From NCBI GenBank assembly GCA_910589415.1, contig OU342634.1:19031144-19095143 (forward strand): a stretch of 64,000 bases of DNA, read 5' to 3'. The position numbers and the translations under genes were made by a program. Below are positions 12,582-24,615 of this stretch, piece after piece. The notes beneath the pieces are model-generated. The model did not search any database. It saw only the letters and a list, made by a program, of their open reading frames with translations, and was not told the origin of the DNA. The DNA comes from Malachius bipustulatus (lineage: Eukaryota > Arthropoda > Insecta > Coleoptera > Melyridae). Numbering within the stretch: the stretch's first letter is position 1; each line of letters starts with the position of its first letter.

Positions 12582-14066
12582 CTAGAAAGGGTAAGTACTT
12601 ATATAGGATATAAACGTCTCGTTTTATAACCAGTAATAAGTTACCTCCAATAAGCTCTGCTGAGCAATTATTAATTAAGTACTTAATTATATAATTTTAA
12701 TTGTATAGATCGGATGTGATAATAATTATTAAGGGGTTATATTTAAAATTACTTACATAATCTCGATTCATGTTGGTACCTACTACCTAGGTAATTAAAA
12801 TCTTCAACAAAAATTTTGTACGAGTGAAATTATTATCCAAATCAAAATGATGTCAAATTATTTTGACGTATTATTATTATGCTCCTATCTGACAATATCA
12901 AAGAATAATAAATTAAACTGCACTAGAGTTCCTGTTATTTAAACAAACGAAGCGAACAAAAACAAACCACGCGAGAAACACGAGGATGAAATTGCAGAAA
13001 TTCACTCACTGCACGCACACTCCCACTCACTCAACAGACAGAAGACAGAATGGTAAGGTGGTACTGGTGGTAGAGTCACAGAACAGAGAGTAGTGGAGCG
13101 AAATCGGACCAAAAATGTGTTGTTTTTTTTTGGCGTATAACCAGCTGCCACTTATACGTATGATGTATTAGACTACTCCCGACAAGAAATGGACATTTAC
13201 GACATTTTTCCGTAGGTCAGGACTATTGAAAAAAATTGCAAAAATTTGTAATTCAGAAAAATTGCTTTTTAAAAATATAAATTGTCATATCTTTGAAACT
13301 AATTGAGCTATCGACGAATTTTTTTTTTTAAATATAAGTGCATACATAAGCGCTTCTTTTGGCAGTAACCTTGTTTTTAGGACTTTTATATTTTATTGTG
13401 AAATCAAAAGTTAATTGAAAATTTCCACAAAAATGTATTGATATTTTCAGTCAGCGTGAAACTTTTTTATTTTTGAAAATTTCTTTACACATGCAGCGAA
13501 GAAATTGGAGCCAAAATATTAAGGAAGTTTTAAAAAAAAAAATTTTTGTCGTATGTTTGGTAGTTATTGAATTATGAATTTTTAATTGTGATCTAATTCG
13601 CGCGATGGCTGAACGGTAAGCTTACGCACGGACGCATAGCCAGTCGCTTCCCTCTCTAGTATGTGTTTGTGGTATCGTCGGGCTGAGAATAAATATTTTG
13701 ATTACTTTTGTAGCTTTTCCTTCATTCCCTATGATAGATAGTTAAGTAAAAACTTTCCACTTAAAATACTTTCTTTTTTTAACATAATTCGCTTTCCGCA
13801 TTCAGCTTGCCGTTTTTCCCCACAAGCAAGTAAGTAGGTAATATGATTATTAATGACAACATACCTTAACGTAACCACAGTGAAGAGGAAGGAAGAAGTT
13901 CTCATAAGTTCCGCAATTGGCGCTACTGTGATATTGCATGGAAGTACAGTCATTACATAAGTTTTCAAGGTACAAAAATTTATAAATTGTGTTGTAACAC
14001 TTTTAGGTCTTGATTCTTGATCATGATCATGCGTATCGTAAAATAAATAATATTTTTGGTAAATAT
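12582..14066. other. intergenic or upstream region, nothing firm
   Basis: AT-rich. The stretch 12940-13130 is less AT-rich and holds a possible first noncoding exon or promoter for the minus-strand gene. The minus-strand frame at 13729-14076 shows no domain. Confidence 0.3.
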
Positions 14067-14352
14067 TTACATCCACGTATCCTAAGTTTCTTCAATTTTT
14101 TCGGGACCGAGGAGCGAAATAGGACTGCTGGGTGAGTAAGAAGCTAAAAACAGCCATTGCAAACTAATATTAAGGTCACAACTAAGGCCTCTTTGACACT
14201 ACGGTCGAATTTCTATTTTCTTCTTCACTTTCAGGGCAAGGAAAATATTCGAGATTAACAGTAGCAAGGTTTTTTATTTTGAATTTTGCATTTATATTCC
14301 AAAAATCATTGCATCAATCCCTGTGGACTGGACACGATATGTGAAAGCGGAT
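14067..14352 (+). repeat. dispersed repeat, copy 2 (pair with 11697-11980)
   Basis: This is the direct-orientation partner of 11697-11980. It shares GACCGAGGA-CGAAATAGG, AGAAGCTAAAAACAGCCATT and GGTCACAACTAAGGCCTC. The two copies lie about 2.4 kb apart. Confidence 0.75.
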
Positions 14353-14792
14353 TTAGCCGAATAAAGGCCCTCCGCCTGCGCGTCGGGCCTCAAACTTCGT
14401 CCGCGGGCGTAATCTTCTTCCTTCGGCCCTCTGTACGTAAATGACTATTCCATTCAATATAAGTGTAAAGTGACTTTTATACTTCAATACTGTCTCATAG
14501 CAATAATTGTGGACGCTAAGAACACTTCTCTTTTGAAACTTGCAGTATTATGATGAAACTTGCGCAGTACACATATTATGATGAAATCTCGTTTATATAA
14601 ATCAATTTCAAAAACTAAAAAAACTAAAATTTCAAAATAAGTTTTAAAAAATTAATTATCACCATTGGCGTAGAAATATTGGGACTTAAAAGAAAAAAGA
14701 AGCCGCATAACTACGATATTGGTTTCGCCTGAGAAGTATTTTGTACTTTAAAATTTTAACTCATTTTAAATAAAATTATTTTTTTATCCCAA

Positions 14793-14925
14793 GTTTAACA
14801 CCCTGTATCTCGAAAATAAAGCATTTTAGAGCAACACTTTATAAAAAAGTACCATTATTTTTACGTGTTATACCTTTTGCCGGAGTTATGAACATACAAA
14901 CTGGAACACCTTGTATAATTTTTTC
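14793..14925. mobile_element. single-arm foldback relic
   Basis: The stretch starts AACACCCTGTATCTCGAAAA and ends near GGAACACCTTGTATAA. Its start resembles the relic at 8257. The partner arm is not seen. Confidence 0.4.
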
Positions 14926-15163
14926 AATATTTCAAAACTAACTTGGAATTGCAACATAATGATTACTTATACAGGCTGTTTTGTAATTGAATGTCAATAT
15001 TTGAGGGAGTGATTTTTGTGTCCATTTTAAGAAGAAAACTTCATAAGAACGTATGTCCTAAAAGTCTTAACTTTTGAGATACAGAGGGTGGTAAAGTTTT
15101 TAAAAATAAATATTTTTTTCATAATATCTGTAATACCGCTCTGGATATTTTAATGAAATTTGA

Positions 15164-15575
15164 TATAGTCCAATAAAGTCTAAAAAGTCATACGTATCGA
15201 TTAAGAATACACATCCTTTTGATAGTTCGATTTATTTTGTTTCATATACGTGGTTTTTATAGTAACCGTCAAGTTTGTCTAAACACTCCATCCCGCATAA
15301 ATAAGTATACGTCAACATTGGTTTTGAATGAGAATTAAATGCACAACACAGAGGATAGAATGTCATTACGTGAATAAATTTTATGTAGTTGTCAGTGGCT
15401 CTCAAACTGACGTAAGCGGTTCAATTCATATTTGAATGATTTCCTTCAATAATAATTTACGCTCGTTCACAACTTGACAATTAACTGTTTGACATTTTCT
15501 GATGAAATTAAAAATATTAATTCGGACGGTTAGTGTAACGTCACATCTGACTTTTTAAAGTTAATCCTACTATAG
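15164..15575. mobile_element. MITE family A, copy 1
   Basis: About 410 bp begin TATAGTCCAATAAAG and end AATCCTACTATAG. The ends are imperfect inverted repeats sharing AAAAAGTCA. A second copy at 25791-26202 matches over its full length apart from a few substitutions and short gaps. TA flanks both copies. Confidence 0.8.
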
Positions 15576-15576
15576 A

Positions 15577-15959
15577 CAGGTATTACTCATCAAGAGGCAT
15601 TTTTTCATGTACCACATTTCGTTTTATCTCCACTAGTGACAACTTGCAGAATTTTACCTGCATATTTTTATATTTTTTTATTGTCACTTTAATGATAATC
15701 TTGTGACCATGTAGAGAAACATATTTTATTTTTTAGGCGAAAACCGTGCATCGTACTGAAAAAAAAATAGTATTCAAATTTGCTTGGAAATGAATGGGGA
15801 TTCCAAAAATGATTTCTATTTGAACATAAATCAGTGGCGTACCATCAATGTCTGCTAAAATATGCAGGTAAAATTCTGCACGATCGTGCACCATCGTCAC
15901 TAATGGAAATAAAATAAAACGTGGTACCTGAAAAAATGCCCCTTGATGCTTAATACCTG
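15577..15959. mobile_element. small foldback inside the nested cluster
   Basis: The left arm CAGGTATTACTCATCAAGAG, with CATTTTTTCATGTACCAC and CAGAATTTTACCTGCATATT, is mirrored at about 15862-15959 (ATATGCAGGTAAAATTCTGC and then TTGATGCTTAATACCTG). The arms are about 95 bp. Confidence 0.75.
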
Positions 15960-15998
15960 TATACGAAATTTCATTAAAATATACAGAGCGGTATTATA

Positions 15999-16997
15999 CA
16001 GGGTGCACCATGTATCCTTCTCTATATTGCTATCTCCTGAACGCTAAGAGATACAGGGTCGGTTAAATTAGAGAAAAGATGCGCAGTTTTGTGGCCATCT
16101 CGAATTCGTCAAAACATGCAAGATATCTGTGACCGTTCCTGAAATATCCTGAAAAAACTGAAAAATCGATATTTCTTATTTTCCTCATATCTTTTTTATT
16201 ATTGGGAATTAATAAATAATTTTTGTAGGCTTACATAAGTCGTCAAGAGCTACCCATCTGACATTTCAAAAATTTTCAAGGCCTACTAGATCCAAGAGTT
16301 TTCACAGTCAACTTTCGTTTTTCTTATGGCCGCCATATTATTTTTTTATGTCGTTCGATATGAAAAAAATAATGGAAACTAAAAATTAATAAAATTCAAA
16401 AAAAAAATTAAATTTTTTATTCTTAATATTTCAAAGAAAAATCTAATAAAAAATCGTCGAAAAACGTCAACATTTGTAAAATACGCCGAAATAGTGCTTA
16501 CCTTATGGTATTTTAATTTATCTATGAAATTCGGTCTAAAAATGTGTCTTTTTTGTAAAGAAAAAAGAAGAATAAAAAAAATTTTAATTTATTTTTTGAA
16601 GTTTAACAATTTTTTGTTTTTATGATTTTTTTTTATACCGAACAACATAAAAAAACACTATGTTGGCCATAAGAAAAATGAAAGTTGACTATGAAAATTC
16701 TGGGATCTAGTCGGCTTTGAAAATTTTTGAAATGTCAGATGGGTAGCTCTTGACGACTTATGTAAGCCCACAAAAAATTATTCATTAATCTCCAATAATA
16801 AAAAAGATATGGCAAAAATAAGAAATCTCGATTTTTCAGTTTTTTCAGGATATTTCAGGAACGGTCACAGATATCTTGTATGTCTCGACGGAATCGAGAT
16901 GGCCACAAAATTGCGCTCCTTTGGACTTGTTTAACCGACCCTGTATTCGTTAGCGTTAGGAGATAGCAATATAGAGAAGGATACATGGTGCACCCTG
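15999..16997. mobile_element. foldback element, 999 bp, inserted in the right arm of the outer foldback
   Basis: It starts TA|CAGGGTGCACCATGTATC and ends GATACATGGTGCACCCTG|TA. The arms are about 400 bp and nearly mirror each other, for example CTGACATTTCAAAAATTTTC against its reverse complement. An internal phrase GATACAGGGTCGGTTAAATT (16049) also occurs in the single arms at 30885 and 41177. Confidence 0.85.
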
Positions 16998-17167
16998 TAG
17001 ATATTACGAAAAAATGATTTATTTTAATCAAACTTTACCACACTGTATTTCAAAAGTTAGGACTCTTAGGACATACGTTCTAATGAAGTTTTCTTCTTAA
17101 AATGGACCCAAAAATCCCCCCCTTAAATATTGACATTCAATTACATAACACCCTGTATACCTACCTA

Positions 17168-17908
17168 CCGTGTGTCCCCGGATAGGTGAAACGACTCTTA
17201 TAAAAGACAAAAATTTTTTGATTTTAATTTTAATTTTTTGGGGTTCAGCCCTGCTTGGCTAAAGAATAATTTCTCACAAAATTTTAGTTTTAAAAAATCA
17301 AGCATGGCTTGGAAATTTCCAAGAAACCGGTTTTTCTGTTGGGTAAAGTGCCTTTTATGTGGCAAAAACGACAAAATGTTATTTGAAAAAGTTGTTCAGA
17401 ATCAACATTTAGGTCCGTATACCAAATTTCAATCATAGGCCAACTTTGATCTTTTAATTTATTTTTATGTTTATTTCACAAATCAAAGAATTTCATTTGT
17501 AACAAAGACTGATATTGACAGATTGCTATTGCTATGGGTACAATTTGGTTTTTCCATGGCAGTCATTGTTACAAAATGAAATTCTTTGATTTGTGAAATA
17601 AAACATAAAAATAAATTAAAAAAATTAAAGTTGGCCTATGATTTTGAAATTTGGTATACGGACATAAATGTTGATTCTGGACAACTTTTTCAAATAACAT
17701 TTTGTCGTTTTTGCCACATAAAAGGCACTTTACTCAACAGAAAAACCGGTTTCTTGGAAATTTCCAAGGCATGCTTGATTTTTCAAAACTAAAATTTTGT
17801 TAGAAATTATTCTTTAGCCAAGCAGGGCTGAACCCCAAAAAATTAAAATTAAAATCAAAAAAAATTTGTCTTTTATAAGAGTCGTTTCACCTATCCGGGG
17901 ACACACGG
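17168..17908. mobile_element. near-perfect hairpin element, 741 bp
   Basis: Ends CCGTGTGTCCCCGGATAGG and its exact mirror, flanked by TA. The arms run about 300 bp each and show only scattered mismatches. The centre contains a smaller palindrome around AAAGAATTTCATTTGTAACA. It lies 380 bp upstream of the start codon of the adenylyl cyclase gene. Confidence 0.85.
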
Positions 17909-18288
17909 TATACCTAATTTTGAAAAATAATTCTACTTTGGATTACAGGTACTTATACTAGAATACGTCAAAAATCATAATTCAATATAATATAAACTTA
18001 CTATTAGGTATTCAGTCCAAATTTCAAACATTTTCTCCATTAGGTTTATCGGAAATTAAACTAATCTTATAAACTTGTAAGTCTTGTAACAATTTCAGTT
18101 TGACGCTTGACGTTGTCAGCAGTTGTCAGTAAAAATTATGTACTTTTTGTTTGATAAGATCGGCAAGTGGTCTTATCAGAGAAACAGAGAAACAGATCTG
18201 AGAAACAAATCAAGTCAAATCTGTCAAAAATCGACTTTATAATTTTTAATTTCGATTGGAATCGTACAATTAAAATCAACCTTGCAAA

Positions 18289-21200
18289 ATGAGGGTCCGT
18301 TGGATCGCGATGGGCGAGAACATGCACACCAGCCAGCTGCTGAAGGAAGAAGACGTGAAGAAGAAAATCGAGATGACCCAAATCAAGCGCCAGATCGAGA
18401 TTCTGTCCACCTTTGTGCCGGACGAGATCCTGAATATGAATATGGATAGACTAGGAGAGACTCAGCAGTTCGTTGGAGTGCTCCTGTTTGCCGATGTGTC
18501 TGGCTTTACTTCACTCTGCGAAAAATACAACAAGACTGGGAAGGGTGGAATTTACAGGCTAGATTTCCTCATTATTTCCTACTCTTTTAATTTCGTTCAT
18601 TTTATTTATTATTTTTATTGGATAGAAAAATATTTTGATGTGGAGGTGTGAAAAGTATTATTTTTTCAAAAACTGCTCCACATCGGACTCAACAATTTTA
18701 GGCTATAACACAATAATTATTTTATGACATATCCGCGATACAGAGACATAATACTGTAATGTGGCCCGTTTCAGATGCAACTGATAGTCAGCACTGATTG
18801 TAAGCGCTGACGATACGTGCCGACGGCTCATATCTTCCACATGCAGCGAATCGTTTTACATCATTGTTTTCTAGATCATTGTTTTCTTGATCATTGTTTG
18901 ATGATCATGACACTTGATCAAGATAACTGCAGTATGATCTAAGGTGTAGTAGCGACAATTTTTTTTACTGCTACAAAGTTTAAGAATCAAATTATTTTTC
19001 CCTCGAGAGCCGTCTAGTTGAAGATCGCGGGAAGTACCTCAGCCTCATAGGCTTATTGTGCTTGACCACATTCTTAATTAAATTAGTAAAAAATAACGAA
19101 GTAAGAATAATAACTGACAACTGAAATTTTATAGACTGACGGCAACACTGAACGCATACATCGGAGCTATCGTGGAAGTGATATATTTTTACGGCGGCGA
19201 TGTCCTGAAATTCTCAGGTGACGCTTTCCTGGCGGTTTGGAAAGTCGGCACCGATGTATGTCTCTTCGAAGTCATCCATGAGGTGATTGTCTGCGCACTT
19301 TTCATCCAGGAAAATTTGGGCCACTTCGAGACCGAGGTTAACGTCCAGCTTAAGGTGAAGCTGGCCATCGCCTGCGGGAACATGTCCTTCTCGGTTATAG
19401 GGGATGAGCAGTCAAGATATTACGTCATCCTCGGCGATGCTGTTAATGAAGTCAAATCAGCTGAGCATTGTAGCGTCTCTGGAGATGTTGTTATCGCGCC
19501 TTGTGCTTGGGGACACGTATCGGAAGAGAGCTATGATGTAACTTACGCTGAAGACGGGAATGTTAAGGTAATTAGATGGATTTTTCTTAGAAGAAAGTAA
19601 ATTTTGATAAAAAAACTGATCAATTTTAGGTTTGGAGGTGTCTTTACAAGCCCCATGAAGCGGATATTAAAGAAGCTTATGAACAAAAACGTTCTATTGT
19701 GATAAAGTTGTGTGAAAAACATATTGCCCATAGAGCAATTTTACATTCACATAAAAATCTCGATAATGCATTATCAGATAGCAAGTTGACGGAGCAATTC
19801 GTGAGAGGCTTACCTCCACGACATGCTTCAAAAAGGGCCACTCAAGCTTGGATTACCAGCGAATTAAAACCTTTCATCATTAAGCCAGTTCTAGATCAAG
19901 TTGAAGAAAAGCAACCGCTCGAATATCTGACAGAAATGAGAGAAGTTACAATCCAGTTCATAAACATTGTCCCTTCGACGTATAATCCTGCAAGGCTTGT
20001 AGTTTTGCTGGACGAAGCTTACAAAATCGTTGTTCACATTGTATCCAAACTTTTGGGGATTGTAAATAAAGTGTCGCTCTTTGACAAGGATGCTATGATA
20101 TTGGTACTGTTTGGTCTTAGAGGAATCAAACATGAATTCGAAAGTCAAAATGCTTTAAAATCGGCTTTTTATATAAGAAAAGAAATCATGAAGCTTGATG
20201 CAGTTAAGACTGTGTCCGTTGGCGTATCTAACGGGCTCGTATATTGCGGAGTAGTTGGGCATCCTCTTCGCAGAGAATACACTGTAATCGGCGGAAGCGT
20301 GAATAAAGCAGCTCGAATTATGTGCGCATATACGCAAAAAATTACTTGTGATCATCAGACTTATAAAAACTCTAAACTATCGTCTGCGTATTTTCAACTG
20401 CAGTCAGCTCTCAGGCTAAAGGGTATAGAAAATGCGGGACACATCTTCGAATATAACGAAGATTTTGAGGCTGAGGTCAATTTGGACAAAAGCGAGCGTC
20501 CGATCATTGGTCGACAAGCTGAAATGGATTTGATACATATGATAGTTAATCATCACAAGCAAATAGGAGGCTATAATGGTTTATGCATACGTGGAAAGCC
20601 GAAGCTTGGAAAAACTAAAGTTCTAAAACAAGCCGCATTAGCTTGCGAGGAAGAAGGTCACACTGTTGTAACCCTTGACTTAGCTTGTGGAGCTCAGAGA
20701 CCGTTTTTTTGTATATCAGCCATTTATAAGCAGCTGTTCGATATAAAAACGACTCTTGATAATCCTCTTGCTAATTTAATATCAAACTTACCCAGAAGTC
20801 TTTGGAATCTACTCGATTTCTTGCAAGAAGAAACCACGTCAATGCGAGATTCCAAAGAACAACATGAAACTTTAATGGATACTTTTCAGAAAATATGTAT
20901 GGTTAAAATGAATACAAAAAACACAGTTTTAATAATAGACAACATACATTATATCGATATCAAAAGTTATGAAATTTTAAAGGACTCTATGACAAAAAAT
21001 TGCATAAAACTCATCTGCGCTGGGAATTTTGATGAAGAAGCAACGTGGGATATTTTGTTCAAATTTTCTCTCGATGAGAATGTTAAAGTTATAGAGTTGG
21101 AGCCCATGCAGTCGACCGACTTACCAACTCTTATTTGCACATTTCTTCAAGTCGATGGAATTCCGAAAAAACTTTTCAACTTGATTGACAAAACTTGCGA

Positions 21201-24200
21201 AGGTAGACCGGGTTGGATACAAAGTTGTCTCTTACGGCTAATCAATACTGGAGCTATCGAAGTGAAATATTCCAGAAAAGACAATGATTCACTGAACGAA
21301 AAATACACGTTTTCTCAGTCACCACCTGAAAAAGAAGACGGCTCTCAATATAGAGAAAAAGAGGTCTACTGCGTTATAGAACTGTTTGATAAGTACAATG
21401 AAAGTACAGAAGAATTAACTCTAACTGCGATATCGCTCGACCTGTTCGATTCATTCACTCCTTATCAACAACTGATTATCAAAACAGCTTCAGTCCTTGG
21501 AGAAGTTTTCACTAGAACTTTGATGATTGTGATGTTGAAGTATCCAAAAGAACATTTATTTGCGTCCACAATCAAGCAGTTATTTGAAGAGGATGTCTTT
21601 GATTGTGGTTGCAGATACATACAATCCGGCGGATTGTTCAGCAAAAAACTTTACTGTGCATGTTTTATGAGCCAAGATGATTTTGACGAATCTTCGAAGA
21701 AATTTGATTTTCCTAAATATGCTTTTTGCAAGATACTTCATTTCAAGAATAAAAGCTTGAAAGCTGTTGCGTATGAACTATTGCCAGCAAATCAAAAGAA
21801 AGAACTTCATCTAAGAATCACCGATGTGATTGATAACCAAACGAATGCATGTCCTAATTGTTTGAGGGATAATTCGGCCAACGTTATTACTACGAGAAGG
21901 TTCAGGGATGTATTAGATATGTGCTCGGATCATAATAATACATCGACTGAGAGACAACAAAAAAGTTTGAAGTAATTATTATTACAAGACATTGTATTGG
22001 GTTATTCGCGAAAGCGATCCTGTTATTCATAGACATATCTCGTGAGTAAAAGGCATTTGAAGCCCAGCCATGGATATTTGTGTTCGTCCATAAAACTATT
22101 TATGAGTCTTCATATTTCTTTCAGTTTCTTTCTACCTCATCATATCTGAAATTTATACACTCAAGCGATTCAGAAAATGCGACTTCTGAACGTTGGGGCT
22201 GCAGAAATCCTTCCGCTGCAGCTGGCTCCGCCCACGCACTCTTTTGCTGACACTCACGTTCTTACCACACCTGTAACTGGCTGTCTCCGAATGGTGCTTG
22301 GGACATTCTAAAAGAAATAGAGTTAAAATAATATGCACTGTTTATAACAAGTAAAAAATGTTCAGCTCAAATTCAGTTTTATTCACGACGAGATATGTCC
22401 TTACGTGAATAACCCTCTATTACCTTATTTTAATTTTATAATTTCTATTTTGTAGGTACACATGCTCCACCGAATCAATCAAAGATATAATTCGCAGTGG
22501 AATTAATAAATACTCTTCAAAAGAAGAAATGATTAATGATCAAGAAACATCAGCAGTAACAGTGCCAGTAAGAAAAATCTACGATCCGACAGTTTGTTTT
22601 TGCTTGGAAATCTTGACGCGGGTATATGCGGATTTGGTACATCACAGTGAATGTGCCGGCCATCTTGCGAAAAGAGTTTTTTTCATGTGTCAATACGGAA
22701 ACATAATGCTGATAATGAACGAAACAGACGACGCAATTACGATTCTGAATGAAGCCAGTGAGTTGTTAATGACCGATTACACGCAGCAGTATGTAGTTTC
22801 AAAGAATTTCAGAAAATTTAATCTTGCCAAAGTGCATCTCCTACTTAGCGAAGCTCACTTCAGAAAAGGAAACTTCGAGGTAGCAAAAAATCACATTACT
22901 CTTTGTTTGAGAATGTACGACATGCCGCTACTATCTATGAAGTTCAAGTGTGTGAATAAATTACTCTTTCATAATTTTGTAGTCGGTTCGAATGAGTTAC
23001 CTTTAATCAAACGAAAATACAAAGGAAACCTTTGGTATCATGATATTGGCGAGTGTCTTAACATGATAAGTCACATATCGGCAGCTCTGAATGAATGGAA
23101 AATTGCTAAACATGCAGCTATGCGAGCGGTCAAAATGTTGTCAGTGCACAACCCAAATATTATTTTAGTGTGTGATACATACAGCAATGCTATCGATTTA
23201 TATAATCATCTAGGAGATAACCACACTTGTGAGCTCTTAGAAAGAGGAATAACTAAGCAGCTTTTAAGAAATTATGCCAATAGTTATGTGCATGAAATGT
23301 ATGGATTGGTTAAATTACTAATGGTGTTTTTTGCTCAAAAAATAATGAATGGAAATTTGAATGCTTCAATTCGCTTAGGTTATAGGATACTTGAGATAAA
23401 TAGAACAATCCAAGCAATTACTCTTCAATATAGATCGATTCCACATCTTCTAACTGTCTTATTATGGAAACAACGAATCGATGATGCAGTACAACTGGGC
23501 ACATTACTTTTGGTCAACGGTAGAAAATATGAAGACAGATTCTTTCTCCCTTACTACGCTTTTTGTCTGGAATTAATCGTCGATACAAGCTTTTGTTTAG
23601 AACCATTTGAAAACATTAAACATTTTGCCGAAGATTATTTTTCTGCTAGAGCAACATCAACCGAGCTATCAGCATTTGAGAACAAGTTCGTTTTATACTT
23701 GGAATGCTATTATCAGAGAAACAAACTCCATGTCAAATCGAGTCAATGGAGATCACTGCACAAGTTCGGTAATAACGCAGAAATAATGCACATTCAATTA
23801 ATTCTGAACTTACTTAAATATACTGAAGTTAATTTGGAGAGACTTCTTCAGGTAGAATTTTTCATTATGCTGAATATATTTGAATTAAATGTAATAATAT
23901 TTCTTAGATGAAAAATAGAGAGAAGAGATATCCTCCTTCGGAGTTGGGAAAAGTGTGGTCTCTTCTGGAGCAGTGTCACTTAATTTCGGAGAAATGGAAG
24001 GCTTTCAAACCGCGTTATTTGCATTTGAAGGCATATTACATGAAGCTTAAAGAAAAAAGCCAAACTTCTAAATCATTCCTGAAGATGGCTCTGGAAGAAG
24101 CGGTGAAACAAGAGAATAGATTGGAAGAATCGTGGATTATCCTGAATCAGAACTGCTGGGACGGAGGGTTTGGTTTTAATAACCAAGTGGTTGGAAATAT

Positions 24201-24273
24201 TAACTGGAAAATTGCAAAAACTTATTCCTCTCTACAATGGTCTCAGATAATGTATCCACTCCCTGTTAATTGA
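18289..24273 (+). CDS. ADCY10: soluble adenylyl cyclase (adenylate cyclase type 10)
   Basis: Soluble adenylyl cyclase makes cAMP from ATP in the cytosol, cilia and mitochondria, and in known members is stimulated by bicarbonate and calcium. The model is 18289-18557, 19135-19567, 19630-21971, 22456-23851 and 23908-24273. It is divisible by three and gives 1601 residues, close to the 1610 of the human enzyme. The first cyclase domain has both metal-binding aspartates, in FADVSGFTS (about residue 69) and LKFSGDAFL (about residue 119). The second has VTIQFINIV (about 340) and YTVIGGSVNKAARIMC (about 450), keeping Asn and Arg. An NTPase region follows, with a P-loop GKPKLGKTK (about 556) and VLIIDNIHY (about 666), then a long helical TPR-like C-terminus. 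Intron 1 needs a GC donor (see findings). The position of the bicarbonate-binding Arg176 of the human protein appears to hold Lys here (VNEVKSAEH). The start is the first ATG of the open exon; a more distal first exon cannot be excluded. Confidence 0.93.
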
Positions 24274-24615
24274 AAAAATTGGAATATTTTAATCAATTAT
24301 TTAATTATTTCAATGATGATCTCCAATAATTATAATAGATATTAATAACATAATTTATATCTATGTAATCATAATTTAATAGTTAAGAATATGTACTTAT
24401 GTTATATAACACGGTATTTTTTTTAATTAATATTGCTATTGTTATAATATTGAATTTATTTAAACAATATTATCTAATGATTAAAATAAGTATATAAAGA
24501 CAATTATTTCTATCAATACTGCGTCAAAGGAGAGAAATAATTATACATTGTTTCAATGTGAGGTGACTGCCTGAATTTTTCGATGGTTGTCTTATGTCTG
24601 TGCTGATCGTCTATA
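24274..24615. other. 3' flank of the cyclase gene
   Basis: Very AT-rich tail after the stop codon. It ends where a foldback element begins at 24616. No gene is seen. Confidence 0.5.

Larger units (their letters stand above)
14972..17155. mobile_element. outer foldback element with at least three nested insertions
   Basis: The outer arms are 14972 to about 15163 and, inverted, 15963-15998 plus 16998-17155. Both ends are flanked by TA (CAGGCTG... and ...ACACCCTG). The arms share TGTAATTGAATGTCAATATT and AAGAAGAAAACTTCAT. Inside lie a MITE (15164-15575), a small foldback (15577-15959) and a complete second foldback (15999-16997). The last is inserted into the right outer arm, so that arm is split. 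Removing the inserts leaves matching inverted arms. No coding sequence is present. Confidence 0.8.

Noticed and set aside
17238..17792. Two open frames that share mirrored peptides
   Set aside because: They lie in the two arms of the 17168-17908 hairpin and reflect the palindrome.
22258..22307. Possible minus-strand exon in intron 3 of the cyclase gene, with ECPKHHSETASYRCGKN
   Set aside because: Acceptor and donor look good, but the exon is only 50 nt, has no partner exon in sight, and no family could be named.
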